Position numbers and translations under genes: made by a program | Shown here: positions 9,025 to 18,029 of the stretch, one piece after another | How positions within the stretch are numbered: the stretch's first letter is position 1 | Layout of the letters: each line of letters opens with the position of its first letter | Assembly (NCBI RefSeq): GCF_000282475.1 | Contig: NZ_AKJF01000212.1 | Coordinates: 1-64,000 of the forward strand | DNA: 64,000 nucleotides | Direction: 5' to 3' | DNA from: Pseudomonas sp. GM78 | GTDB taxonomy: Bacteria > Pseudomonadota > Gammaproteobacteria > Pseudomonadales > Pseudomonadaceae | The notes under the pieces: generated by a model | The model's database searches: none | The model's input: only the letters and a program-made list of their open reading frames with translations | What the model was told of the DNA's origin: nothing

Positions 9025-9615
9025 ATGAGTCTGCCGCTTTTTCCGCTGAACACGGTGCTGTTTCCTGGTTGCATCCTCGACCTGCAGATCTTCGAGGCGC
9101 GTTACCTGGACATGATCGGTCGCTGCATGAAACAGGGCGGCGGTTTCGGCGTGGTGTGCATCCTTGAGGGGAGCGAAGTCGGTATCGCGCCGCAGGGCTT
9201 TGCCATGGTCGGTTGTGAAGCGCGAATCACCGATTTCCAGCAGCAGGACAATGGCCTGCTGGGGATTCGGGTTGAGGGCGGGCGACGGTTCAACGTGTTG
9301 ACCACCGAAGTCCAGCGCGACCAGCTGATCCTTGCCGAGGTCGAATGGCTGGAAGACGAGCCCGAGCAACCATTGCAGGACGAAGACGCCGACCTGGTGG
9401 CCTTGCTCAAGGCCCTGGCCGAACACCCGATGGTCGAAGCGCTGAACATGGGGGCCGAAGCGGCGGGGCAGCAATCACTGGCCAATCAGTTGGCGTACCT
9501 GTTGCCCTTCGCTGAACTGGACAAGATCGACTTGTTGCAACTCGATGATCCGCAGCAGCGCCTGGATGCGATTCAGGCGTTGCTCGATGAGTTGCAGGGT
9601 GAGTTGTTTGCCTGA
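9025..9615 (+). CDS. LON N-terminal substrate-binding domain protein
   Basis: 196 residues. The N-terminus LPLFPLNTVLFPG and the following FEARYLDMI are the hallmark of the Lon substrate-binding (PUA-like) domain; no AAA+ or protease part follows, so this is a stand-alone Lon-N protein like those common in proteobacteria. The start is taken as ATG 9025 because AAGGA at 9012-9016 is eight bases before it; ATG 9019 is the alternative. It is 11 bp after lrgB and probably cotranscribed. Its partner protease, if any, is unknown. Confidence 0.85.
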   Translation: MSLPLFPLNTVLFPGCILDLQIFEARYLDMIGRCMKQGGGFGVVCILEGSEVGIAPQGFAMVGCEARITDFQQQDNGLLGIRVEGGRRFNVLTTEVQRDQLILAEVEWLEDEPEQPLQDEDADLVALLKALAEHPMVEALNMGAEAAGQQSLANQLAYLLPFAELDKIDLLQLDDPQQRLDAIQALLDELQGELFA

Positions 9616-9621
9616 CACCGC

Positions 9622-9701
9622 CAAAAGATCGCAGCCTGCGGCAGCTCCTGTATGAATTTGGTATGCATCCTGTAGGAGCTGCCGCAGGCTGCGATCTTTT
9701 G
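9622..9701. repeat. Family A REP-type palindrome (perfect 28-bp arms)
   Basis: Arms 9622-9649 and 9674-9701 are perfect inverted copies of the same unit found at 4703 and 26318, with a different 24-bp centre. It separates two convergent genes and carries TTTT at both outer ends, so it may act as a bidirectional terminator. Confidence 0.9.
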
Positions 9702-9708
9702 TTGTTTG

Positions 9709-11025
9709 CTAATACGCGTACCGCAACATCGTATGCGGCAAATGACGTAATACGAAGAACCCGAACAATGCCACCAACGACGGCAGCACCAGCCACCAGA
9801 CTTTTGGCGGCATGGCGTTGAGCGAGGTCTGGCGCTGGCTGAGCCACAGGCTCGCCGCGCAGACGCATGATGCCAGCATCGCGCCCGCCAGCACGTCCGT
9901 CGGCCAGTGGGCGCCGAGGTATACCCGGGACAGGGAAATCGCCAGCGCCGGCAGGCACCCCACCAATAGCCAGGTCAGGCGCATGCGCGGAGGTTGGCCG
10001 CGGCCGGCCAGTACGGCGAGGGTCAGGAACAGCGCAAACGACCCGGAGGCGTGTCCACTGGGCATGCTGTAGCTGGTCAGCGGGTCGCTCAAGACCTCCG
10101 GGCGTACCCGGGCAAAGAAGTGTTTGGTCAGGGTGTTGCCCAGCGCGGTGCAGAGCAGGGTGCTGGTGGCGAAGATCAGTTGTCGCCATTGCCGCGTAAT
10201 CAGCAGCAGCACCACCAGCAAGGCGCTGAAGATCAGCATGTTGCGGAATTCGCCGATGAGAGTGAAGACCACCGCCACTTCATCGAGCATCGGGCTGCGG
10301 TGTTCCTGCACCAGGGTCATCACTCCCTGGTCGAGGGCATTGAGGTGCGGATAGCCGATAAACAGTCCCGCCAGAATCAGCAAACTCATGCCGGCAATGA
10401 ACACCGTGGCCTTGCGATGGCGTCGTAGGCTGCTGGTTGCACTCAGCCCGACCATGAGCGCAATGCTGCCGGCGACGATGCCGGCCTCAGGCCAGAAGCC
10501 TTCGGGCAGTGGCAGGCGAATCGCCGCGCCCGTGGCCCAGCCTGGTAGCAGGTACGCCACCGACCAACCCGCGCCAGCCAGCAGGCTGACCGCGAAGAAC
10601 CGTGGGAATGGCATGTCGAACATCCCAGCGACCATCGGCAGCATCGGACGCAAGGGGCCGATGAAGCGTCCGACCAGCAGGCTGGCGATGCCGTAACGCT
10701 GGAAATACGCCTCGGCCCCGGCGATCCATTCGGGGTGATGACGCAAGCCGGGCAAGCGCCGGATATTCTGATGGAAATGCCGGCCAAGGAAATACGAGAC
10801 CACGTCGCCGAGCACGCCGGCGAGAAACCCCAGCAGCAGCGTTTCACTCAACGACAGTGCGCCGCTGCCGGCCAGTACTGCCACGGCGAACAGCAACACC
10901 GTGCCAGGCACGATCAGGCCGGCAATCGCCAGGCATTCCACAAAGGCCACGATGAATACCGCTGCCGCCAACCATTGCGGGTTGACCGTCAACCAACCGG
11001 TCACGCTATCGAGCCATGGGCCCAT
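9709..11025 (-). CDS. DedA-PAP2 fusion: membrane protein with a C-terminal lipid phosphatase domain
   Basis: 438 residues. Residues of about 1-210 form a DedA/SNARE-associated membrane domain, with the family segment YFQRYGIASLLVGRFIGPLRPMLPM. The second half is a type-2 phosphatidic acid phosphatase with all three catalytic motifs: KHFFARVRP (K-x6-RP), SMPSGHASG (PSGH) and SRVYLGAHWPTD (SR-x5-H-x3-D). DedA proteins are linked to flipping of undecaprenyl or phospholipids, and PAP2 enzymes dephosphorylate undecaprenyl-PP or lipid phosphates. The fusion therefore fits recycling of the wall carrier lipid, but this is inference. The C-terminus has two extra hydrophobic helices. Confidence 0.9.
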   Translation of the reverse strand: MGPWLDSVTGWLTVNPQWLAAAVFIVAFVECLAIAGLIVPGTVLLFAVAVLAGSGALSLSETLLLGFLAGVLGDVVSYFLGRHFHQNIRRLPGLRHHPEWIAGAEAYFQRYGIASLLVGRFIGPLRPMLPMVAGMFDMPFPRFFAVSLLAGAGWSVAYLLPGWATGAAIRLPLPEGFWPEAGIVAGSIALMVGLSATSSLRRHRKATVFIAGMSLLILAGLFIGYPHLNALDQGVMTLVQEHRSPMLDEVAVVFTLIGEFRNMLIFSALLVVLLLITRQWRQLIFATSTLLCTALGNTLTKHFFARVRPEVLSDPLTSYSMPSGHASGSFALFLTLAVLAGRGQPPRMRLTWLLVGCLPALAISLSRVYLGAHWPTDVLAGAMLASCVCAASLWLSQRQTSLNAMPPKVWWLVLPSLVALFGFFVLRHLPHTMLRYAY

Positions 11026-11075
11026 AAAAACAACTCCATTGAATGTTCAAATGTCCCTTGTGGGATTTTCATTGT

Positions 11076-11774
11076 TCAGGACAGCACAAAATAATCGCGA
11101 CCTTCGACCTGACCCCGTCGCAGCGGGTTCCGCGTGCAATAAGCCGCGTAGGCCGCGTCGACGAAGCGGTACATCAGGTGTTCGTCGCGCCCATGGGGAA
11201 TGCCCAGGCGCGCGGCCTGGATGACATGGGTGGGCGTCTGGCCGACGTCTTCCACGAGCAATTCGTCATGGTCGAAACGCTTGGCGTCCCAGGCCGGCAC
11301 CTTCAAGCCCAGCGACTTGCACAGCAGCGTTTGCCCCGCGCAGAGCTTTTGCGAAGGGCGAGGGCGGCCTTGGGCGTCGGGGTTGTTCAGCAGCATCTGC
11401 GCCAGGCTCGAAGGTCCGCTCAGCTCATCCACCCAAGGGTAGGCGGACTTGATCAGCACCGCGTTACCTGGTCCCTGGGCGCTGAAGTTCAGCGAGTCGC
11501 CCCCGCGGGCGTAATACATATAGATGTGCCCGCCATCCAGAAACAAAGCCTTACGCTTTTCTGTATAGCCGAGTGAGGCGTGGCTGCCTTTTTCTGCGCA
11601 ATAGTAGGCTTCTGTCTCGATGATCCGGGCGCTGAGCCACAGATCGCCGACCCGATGACGGATGACTTTGCCCAGCAAGTCCCGGGCGAGAATTTGTGCA
11701 TCGCGGTCGAAAAACGCGTCTGGGAGGCCCTTGGGCAGGCTCGCGGAGGACGCGTGAACAGGCAGGTTGGACAT
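11076..11774 (-). CDS. DNA-3-methyladenine glycosylase (AAG/MPG family)
   Basis: 232 residues. It removes alkylated purines such as 3-methyladenine and hypoxanthine from DNA. The AAG fold shows in DAFFDRDAQILARDLLGKVI, the catalytic-region IIETEAYYCAEKGSHAS, HIYMYYARG and the GPGNAVLIKS loop, matching the human MPG-like family and not AlkA or Tag. It lies between convergent/divergent neighbours and looks monocistronic; proA starts on the other strand 190 bp away. Confidence 0.93.
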   Translation of the reverse strand: MSNLPVHASSASLPKGLPDAFFDRDAQILARDLLGKVIRHRVGDLWLSARIIETEAYYCAEKGSHASLGYTEKRKALFLDGGHIYMYYARGGDSLNFSAQGPGNAVLIKSAYPWVDELSGPSSLAQMLLNNPDAQGRPRPSQKLCAGQTLLCKSLGLKVPAWDAKRFDHDELLVEDVGQTPTHVIQAARLGIPHGRDEHLMYRFVDAAYAAYCTRNPLRRGQVEGRDYFVLS

Positions 11775-11963
11775 GATGGGCAGCGTTTATCAGGGCTGAG
11801 TGAGTCGTGATGATAACAATTTGCAGCTTAATCCCGGCTGAACATCGGCAATTTGCCCTCGATTTCGACCATCCGCCCGTCACCGCTGTTAGTCGGCGGA
11901 CGCGACAGCTATAATCTGCCGCTTTACTCTTTACCAAGACCTTATCAAAGACCACTCCAGACC

Positions 11964-13235
11964 ATGACTGAGTCCGTTCTTGACTACATGACCCGCTTGG
12001 GTCGCGCTGCCCGCGAAGCTTCCCGCGTCATCGGCCGTGCCAGCACCGCGCAGAAAAACCGCGCGTTGCAGGCGGCTGCCAATGCGCTGGATGCAGCCCG
12101 CGGCGAATTGACCGCTGCCAATGAGCTGGACCTGGCGGCTGGCCGCGCCAATGGTCTGGAACCGGCCCTGCTCGAGCGCCTGGCACTGACCCCGGCGCGT
12201 ATCGACGGGATGATCGTGGGTCTGCGACAGGTTGCGGCGTTGCCCGACCCGGTCGGCGCGATCCGCGACATGAGCTATCGTCCGTCGGGTATCCAGGTCG
12301 GCAAGATGCGCGTGCCGCTGGGCGTGATCGGGATCATCTACGAATCGCGACCGAATGTGACCATCGACGCCGCGAGCCTGTGCCTGAAGTCCGGCAACGC
12401 GACCATCCTGCGCGGCGGCTCCGAAGCCATTCATTCCAATCGTGCAATCGCCGCCTGCATCCAGCGCGGTCTGGCCGAGGCCGATCTGCCGGCCGCCGTG
12501 GTGCAAGTGGTCGAAACCACCGACCGTGCAGCTGTTGGTGCGCTGATCACCATGCCTGAATACGTCGACGTCATCGTGCCCCGTGGCGGCCGAGGCCTGA
12601 TCGAACGTGTCAGTCGTGACGCCCGCGTTCCGGTAATCAAGCACCTGGACGGCATCTGTCACGTTTATGTCAGCGAGCACGCTGATTTGGCGAAAGCCCA
12701 GCGCATCGCGTTCAACGCCAAGACCTACCGTTATGGCATCTGCGGCGCGATGGAAACGTTGTTGGTCGATCAAATCGTTGCCAAAGATTTTCTGCCAGCG
12801 ATGGCTGCCCAGTTCCGCGAAAAAGGCGTCGAGTTGCGCGGCTGCGAACGCACCCGGGCAATCATCGATACCGTGCCGGCCACTGAAGAAGACTGGAGCA
12901 CCGAGTACCTGGACGCCATTCTGTCGATCCGCGTGGTCGACGGGCTTGACCAGGCCATCGAGCACATCAACCATTACGGCTCCCATCACACCGATTCGAT
13001 TGTCAGCGAACACCAGGGCGACACCCGGCGTTTCGTGGCTGAAGTCGATTCTTCGTCGGTGATGATCAACACCCCGACCTGCTTCGCCGATGGCTTCGAA
13101 TACGGATTGGGTGCCGAGATCGGCATTTCTACTGATAAGCTGCACGCCCGCGGCCCGGTCGGCCTCGAAGGTCTGACCTGCGAGAAGTATGTCGTGGTCG
13201 GTGATGGCCAGTTGCGCGGACAGGAGCCGGTCTGA
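11964..13235 (+). CDS. proA: Gamma-glutamyl phosphate reductase
   Basis: 423 residues. It reduces gamma-glutamyl phosphate with NADPH to glutamate semialdehyde, step two of proline synthesis. The start is ATG 11964 ([17 protein letters not shown]), consistent with the family; the longer frame upstream has no family match. The aldehyde dehydrogenase-type active-site Cys lies in [13 protein letters not shown], with the family motif [29 protein letters not shown] and the C-terminal [15 protein letters not shown]. It is followed after one base by nadD, with which it forms an operon in pseudomonads. Confidence 0.97.
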   Translation: MTESVLDYMTRLGRAAREASRVIGRASTAQKNRALQAAANALDAARGELTAANELDLAAGRANGLEPALLERLALTPARIDGMIVGLRQVAALPDPVGAIRDMSYRPSGIQVGKMRVPLGVIGIIYESRPNVTIDAASLCLKSGNATILRGGSEAIHSNRAIAACIQRGLAEADLPAAVVQVVETTDRAAVGALITMPEYVDVIVPRGGRGLIERVSRDARVPVIKHLDGICHVYVSEHADLAKAQRIAFNAKTYRYGICGAMETLLVDQIVAKDFLPAMAAQFREKGVELRGCERTRAIIDTVPATEEDWSTEYLDAILSIRVVDGLDQAIEHINHYGSHHTDSIVSEHQGDTRRFVAEVDSSSVMINTPTCFADGFEYGLGAEIGISTDKLHARGPVGLEGLTCEKYVVVGDGQLRGQEPV

Positions 13236-13236
13236 C

Positions 13237-13926
13237 TTGGGCGACTTCGACCCGTCAGTCCCGGTAACCGCCAGCGCGCCTCGACCCAGACGCATCGGCG
13301 TTCTGGGCGGGACCTTCGATCCGGTGCACATCGGCCATTTGCGTGGTGCGCTGGAAGTCGCCGAAACCCTGGCGCTCGATGAGCTGCGCCTGACGCCAAA
13401 TGCCAGGCCGCCCCATCGGGGTACGCCGCAGGTGTCGGCCAAGGACCGGCTGGCGATGGTCGAGTGCGCGGTCGCCGGAGTGGTGCCGTTGGTGGTGGAC
13501 GCCCGCGAATTGCAGCGGGACAAACCGTCCTACACCATTGATACCCTGGAGTCGATGCGGGCCGAAATGGCCGCCGAGACCCAGGTTTTTCTGCTTTTGG
13601 GCTGGGACGCATTTTGCGGCCTGCCCACTTGGCACCGCTGGGAAGAGTTGCTCCAGCATTGCCATATCCTGGTGTTGCAACGCCCGGATGCCGACAGCGA
13701 ACCGCCGGATGCCTTGCGCAACCTGCTGGCAGCGCGCTCGGTGAGCGACCCGCTGGCCCTCAAAGGGTCGAGCGGACAGATTGCATTCGTCTGGCAGACG
13801 CCGCTCGCGGTATCCGCCACCCAGATCCGTCAACTGCTGGCCAGCGGTAAGTCGGTACGTTTCCTGGTGCCCGACGCGGTCCTGGCCTACATCGATGCGC
13901 ACGGACTCTACCGTGCGTCGAACTGA
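13237..13926 (+). CDS. nadD: Nicotinate-nucleotide adenylyltransferase, probable TTG start
   Basis: 229 residues from TTG 13237. It adenylates nicotinate mononucleotide in NAD synthesis. The nucleotidyltransferase signature [13 protein letters not shown] begins near residue 20 and the ATP-binding [15 protein letters not shown] lies near the C-terminus. No ATG lies between the proA stop and the catalytic loop. TTG 13237 has AGGAG (13222-13226) ten bases upstream and comes one base after the proA stop, which makes it the best start; a start inside proA would not be expected. Confidence 0.93.
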   Translation: MGDFDPSVPVTASAPRPRRIGVLGGTFDPVHIGHLRGALEVAETLALDELRLTPNARPPHRGTPQVSAKDRLAMVECAVAGVVPLVVDARELQRDKPSYTIDTLESMRAEMAAETQVFLLLGWDAFCGLPTWHRWEELLQHCHILVLQRPDADSEPPDALRNLLAARSVSDPLALKGSSGQIAFVWQTPLAVSATQIRQLLASGKSVRFLVPDAVLAYIDAHGLYRASN

Positions 13927-13932
13927 ATAGGA

Positions 13933-13946
13933 GTGCCTCAAGGCAC
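13933..13946 (+). other. Short hairpin GTGCC-TCAA-GGCAC after nadD
   Basis: A five-pair stem closed by a TCAA loop begins seven bases after the nadD stop. No T-run follows, so it is not a classical terminator; it could protect the upstream message or mark a processing site between nadD and rsfS. Confidence 0.35.
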
Positions 13947-13999
13947 GTGGCAACAACGTGTATTGAAGCGCCCGAACATACGAGCAAAACGAGTTTTAT

Positions 14000-14494
14000 A
14001 TGACGAGCAACAACGAAAGCAAAGTAAAACGCAAAGGCACATTCAAGAGTGCCCCGCTGCCTGAGAAAGTCCTGGCTGCCGAGCCGCCTAAAGGCGACGA
14101 ACTGGTCAAGATCGCCGTTGCGGCCCTGGAAGACGTCAAGGCCCAGGACGTGCTGGTCATCGACGTTCGCGACAAGCAGAGCATCACCGACTACATGATC
14201 ATCGCCACCGGTACCTCCAACCGCCAGATCGGCGCGATGCTGGACAAGGTCCGCGAAGCGGTCAAGGCCCTGGGCATCAAGCCGTTGGGTGAAGAAGGCA
14301 AGGGCGACAGCGACTGGGTACTGTTGGACATGGACGACGTGATCGTTCACATGATGACTTCCAATGCCCGCCAGTTCTACGACCTGGAGCGCCTGTGGAA
14401 AGGTGCCGAGCAGAGCCGTGCCGCCGATGGCAAGCACCACAGCCCTGAAGTTGGTCACGAGCATTTCACCAAGCTCAACAAAGACCAGGAATAA
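14000..14494 (+). CDS. rsfS: Ribosomal silencing factor RsfS
   Basis: 164 residues. RsfS (Iojap/DUF143 family) binds ribosomal protein uL14 and blocks joining of the subunits when nutrients run out. The core VLVIDVRDKQSITDYMIIATGTSNRQIGAM and WVLLDMDDVIVHMM is diagnostic. The N-terminal 35 residues are basic and probably disordered; the C-terminal tail is also extended, as in other pseudomonads. It sits between nadD and rlmH, the widely conserved order. Confidence 0.96.
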   Translation: MTSNNESKVKRKGTFKSAPLPEKVLAAEPPKGDELVKIAVAALEDVKAQDVLVIDVRDKQSITDYMIIATGTSNRQIGAMLDKVREAVKALGIKPLGEEGKGDSDWVLLDMDDVIVHMMTSNARQFYDLERLWKGAEQSRAADGKHHSPEVGHEHFTKLNKDQE

Positions 14495-14503
14495 GGAACG
14501 GCT

Positions 14504-14971
14504 GTGCGACTGCGACTGATCGCCGTCGGTTCACGCATGCCCAAGTGGGTGGAAGAAGGCTGGCATGAATATGCCAAGCGTCTTCCGTCCGAGCTGGCGC
14601 TGGAACTGGTGGAAATACCGCTCAATACCCGTGGCAAGAACGCCGACGTGGCGCGCTTCATCCGTCAGGAAGGCGAAGCCATGTTGGCCAAGGTCGGGCC
14701 CAACGAGCGCGTTGTCACCCTCGAAGTCCACGGCAAGCCCTGGAGCACCGAGCAGCTGGCGGTCGAACTCGATCGCTGGCGGCTGGACTCGCGCACGGTG
14801 AATTTCATGGTCGGCGGCCCCGAAGGGCTGGCGCCGGAAGTTTGTGCCCGTGCCGATCAGCGCTGGTCGCTTTCTCCGCTGACGTTGCCGCACCCGCTGG
14901 TGCGAATCCTCATCGGCGAGCAGCTGTATCGTGCCTGGACAGTGTTGTCCGGCCACCCTTACCACAAGTAG
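14504..14971 (+). CDS. rlmH: 23S rRNA pseudouridine-1915 N3-methyltransferase RlmH
   Basis: 155 residues, the exact length of the family. It methylates pseudouridine 1915 in helix 69 of 23S rRNA using SAM. The SPOUT fold shows in the N-terminal [18 protein letters not shown] and the knotted C-terminal segment [11 protein letters not shown] ... [23 protein letters not shown]. The start codon is GTG 14504, with AAGGAACGG just upstream. It follows rsfS by nine bases. Confidence 0.97.
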   Translation: MRLRLIAVGSRMPKWVEEGWHEYAKRLPSELALELVEIPLNTRGKNADVARFIRQEGEAMLAKVGPNERVVTLEVHGKPWSTEQLAVELDRWRLDSRTVNFMVGGPEGLAPEVCARADQRWSLSPLTLPHPLVRILIGEQLYRAWTVLSGHPYHK

Positions 14972-14981
14972 TTCTGCCCTC

Positions 14982-16877
14982 ATGTCCCAACCGATCCGCA
15001 TCAAGGACCACGAAAAAGACGCCCGTCTGGTGCGTGGCCGCGTCGTGTTCGGGGCCATTGCAGTGGTGCTGTTGATTGGTGTGCTGATCGCGCGCCTGTA
15101 TTTCCTGCAGGTCATCCAGTACGAATACCACTCCACCCTGTCGGAAAACAACCGCGTCCATGTGCAGCCGATCCCGCCGACCCGCGGGTTGATTTTCGAC
15201 CGCAACGGCGTGGTGATTGCCGACAACCGGCCCAGCTTCAGCCTGAGCATGACCCGCGAACGCTCTGGCGACTGGCAGCAAGTGCTCGACGTGATCGTCG
15301 AAGTGCTGGAGCTGACGCCCGAGGATCGGGTGATTTTCGAGAAGCGCATGCGCCAGGGGCGACGGCCGTTCGAGCCGGTGCCCATCCTGTTTGAATTGAC
15401 CGAAGAGCAGATCGCCCGGATTGCCGTGAACCAGTTCCGGCTGCCCGGGGTGGAAGTGGTCGCGCAACTGGTCCGTCACTATCCGCAGGGCGCGCACTTC
15501 GCGCACTCGGTGGGTTACATGGGGCGGATCAACGAGAAAGAGTTGAAGTCGCTCGATCCGGTCAATTACAGCGGCACCCATCACATCGGCAAAACCGGCA
15601 TCGAGCGCTTCTACGAGCCGGAGTTGCACGGCCAGGTGGGTTACGAGGAAGTCGAGACCAACGCTCGCGGCCGTGTATTGCGGGTGCTCAAGCGTACCGA
15701 ACCGATTTCCGGCAAGGACATCGTCCTGAGCCTGGACATCAAGCTGCAGGAAGCCGCCGAAGCAGCACTCGGTGGTCGTCGTGGCGCGGTGGTGGCGCTG
15801 GACCCGAAAACCGGCGAAGTGCTGGCGATGGTCAGCCAGCCGAGTTTCGACCCGAACCTGTTCGTCACCGGCATCAGCTTCAAGGCCTATTCCGAGCTGC
15901 GCGATTCCATCGACCGGCCGCTGTTCAACCGTGTCCTGCGTGGCCTGTACCCGCCGGGTTCGACCATCAAGCCGGCGGTAGCGATCGCCGGGCTGGATGC
16001 GGGCGTGGTGACCGCTTCATCCCGGGTGTTCGACCCGGGTTACTACATGCTGCCCAACTACGATCACAAATACCGTAACTGGAACCGTACCGGCGACGGC
16101 TTCGTCGACCTGGATACGGCGATCATGCGCTCCAACGATACCTACTTCTATGACTTGGCCCACAAGCTGGGGATCGATCGGTTGTCGGCGTACATGACCA
16201 AGTTCGGTATTGGCCAGAAGGTTTCCCTGGACATGTTCGAAGAATCGCCGGGGTTGATGCCGACCCGGGAATGGAAGCGTGCGACCCGCCGACAAGCGTG
16301 GTTCCCGGGTGAAACGCTGATTCTGGGGATCGGGCAGGGCTACATGCAGTCGACGCCATTGCAACTGGCCCAGGCCACGGCACTGGTGGCCAACAAAGGC
16401 GTGTGGAACCGTCCGCACCTGGCCAAGACCATCGAAGGCCAGAAACCGGTGGATGAGAACCCGATGCCGAACATCGTCCTGCGCGATCCGTCGGACTGGA
16501 CGCGGGTCAACCATGGCATGCAGCAGGTCATGCACGGCGCCCGGGGCACTGCGCGCAAGGCCTCGATCGGCGCGCAATACCGGATTGCCGGCAAGAGTGG
16601 TACGGCCCAGGTGGTGGCGATCAAGCAAGGCGAGAAGTACGACCGTTCCAAGGTCCAGGAGCGTCATCGCGACCACGCCCTGTTCGTTGGCTTCGCGCCG
16701 GCCGACGATCCGAAGATCGTGGTCTCGGTGATGGTCGAGAACGGTGAATCCGGTTCCGGCGTGGCCGCGCCGGTGGTGCGTCAAGTCATGGACGCCTGGT
16801 TGCTGGACCAGAACGGTCATCTCAAGGCCGAATACGCCAGCCCTACTACCGCAGAGGCTTCCGCCCGTGATGAATAA
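14982..16877 (+). CDS. mrdA: Penicillin-binding protein 2, elongasome transpeptidase
   Basis: 631 residues. It cross-links peptidoglycan in the Rod (elongation) complex. A single N-terminal membrane anchor at about 25-45 is followed by the pedestal domain and the transpeptidase. Motifs: catalytic Ser327 in PGSTIK (SxxK), SND in MRSNDTYFYD (SxN), and KSGTAQ. It starts at ATG 14982, ten bases after rlmH, and its end overlaps rodA by eight bases, the classic mrdA-rodA coupling. Confidence 0.97.
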   Translation: MSQPIRIKDHEKDARLVRGRVVFGAIAVVLLIGVLIARLYFLQVIQYEYHSTLSENNRVHVQPIPPTRGLIFDRNGVVIADNRPSFSLSMTRERSGDWQQVLDVIVEVLELTPEDRVIFEKRMRQGRRPFEPVPILFELTEEQIARIAVNQFRLPGVEVVAQLVRHYPQGAHFAHSVGYMGRINEKELKSLDPVNYSGTHHIGKTGIERFYEPELHGQVGYEEVETNARGRVLRVLKRTEPISGKDIVLSLDIKLQEAAEAALGGRRGAVVALDPKTGEVLAMVSQPSFDPNLFVTGISFKAYSELRDSIDRPLFNRVLRGLYPPGSTIKPAVAIAGLDAGVVTASSRVFDPGYYMLPNYDHKYRNWNRTGDGFVDLDTAIMRSNDTYFYDLAHKLGIDRLSAYMTKFGIGQKVSLDMFEESPGLMPTREWKRATRRQAWFPGETLILGIGQGYMQSTPLQLAQATALVANKGVWNRPHLAKTIEGQKPVDENPMPNIVLRDPSDWTRVNHGMQQVMHGARGTARKASIGAQYRIAGKSGTAQVVAIKQGEKYDRSKVQERHRDHALFVGFAPADDPKIVVSVMVENGESGSGVAAPVVRQVMDAWLLDQNGHLKAEYASPTTAEASARDE

Positions 16878-18012
16878 TTTCGATCGCATGCTCTCCAGCG
16901 AGGATGTGATGCGCCGCCGTGCCACGCTGTTACAGCGTCTGCACATCGATGGCCCGCTGCTGATCCTGTTGCTGACACTCGCCGCCGGCAGCCTGTTCGT
17001 GCTGTATTCGGCCAGTGGCAAAAGCTGGGACCTGCTGGCCAAGCAAGCTACTTCGTTCGGTATCGGCTTGGTATCGATGATCGTCATCGCCCAGTTCGAG
17101 CCGCGTTTCATGGCGCGCTGGGTGCCGCTGGGTTATGTGGTGGGGGTGCTGCTGCTGCTGGTGGTGGACATCATGGGGCATAACGCCATGGGTGCCACAC
17201 GCTGGATCAACATTCCCGGGGTCATCCGCTTCCAGCCTTCGGAGTTCATGAAGATTCTCATGCCGGCGACCATCGCCTGGTACCTGTCCAAGCGCACGTT
17301 GCCGCCGCAGCTCAAACATGTGGGCGTCAGCCTGATGCTGATTGGCGTGCCGTTCATCCTGATCGTGCGCCAGCCCGACCTCGGCACGTCGCTGCTGATC
17401 CTGGCGGGCGGTGCTTTCGTATTGTTCATGGGTGGCCTGCGCTGGCGCTGGATTCTCAGTGTGCTGGCGGCCGCCGTGCCCGTGGCCATCGCCATGTGGT
17501 TCTTCATCATGCACGACTACCAGAAGCAGCGGATCCTGACGTTCCTCGACCCGGAAAGCGATCCGCTGGGTACCGGCTGGAACATCATCCAGTCCAAGGC
17601 CGCGATCGGCTCCGGTGGTGTGTTCGGCAAGGGCTGGTTGCTGGGCACCCAGTCGCACCTGGATTTCCTGCCGGAAAGCCACACCGACTTCATTATCGCG
17701 GTGCTGGGGGAAGAGTTCGGGCTGGTGGGCATTTGCGCGCTGCTGCTGATCTACCTGCTGCTGATCGGGCGTGGACTGGTGATTACCGCCCAGGCGCAGA
17801 CATTGTTCGGCAAGTTGCTGGCGGGCGCCTTGACCATGACGTTTTTTGTGTATGTTTTCGTCAACATCGGTATGGTCAGCGGCCTGTTGCCGGTGGTGGG
17901 GGTGCCGTTGCCGTTCATTAGCTACGGAGGAACTTCGCTGGTGACGCTGCTGTCAGCGTTTGGGGTTTTGATGTCGATCCATACCCATCGCAAGTGGATC
18001 GCGCAGGTTTGA
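16870..18012 (+). CDS. rodA: SEDS peptidoglycan glycosyltransferase RodA
   Basis: 380 residues and about ten membrane helices. RodA polymerises lipid II glycan strands together with PBP2 during side-wall growth. SEDS landmarks include GATRWINIPGVIRFQPSEFMKILMP, RQPDLGTSLL and the C-terminal LPFISYGGTSLVTLLSAFGVLMS. The start ATG 16870 lies within the last eight bases of mrdA; ATG 16888 is an alternative start a few codons on. MltB follows after 17 bases. Confidence 0.96.
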   Translation: MNNFDRMLSSEDVMRRRATLLQRLHIDGPLLILLLTLAAGSLFVLYSASGKSWDLLAKQATSFGIGLVSMIVIAQFEPRFMARWVPLGYVVGVLLLLVVDIMGHNAMGATRWINIPGVIRFQPSEFMKILMPATIAWYLSKRTLPPQLKHVGVSLMLIGVPFILIVRQPDLGTSLLILAGGAFVLFMGGLRWRWILSVLAAAVPVAIAMWFFIMHDYQKQRILTFLDPESDPLGTGWNIIQSKAAIGSGGVFGKGWLLGTQSHLDFLPESHTDFIIAVLGEEFGLVGICALLLIYLLLIGRGLVITAQAQTLFGKLLAGALTMTFFVYVFVNIGMVSGLLPVVGVPLPFISYGGTSLVTLLSAFGVLMSIHTHRKWIAQV

Positions 18013-18029
18013 ATAAGGTGAAGAGTTCA

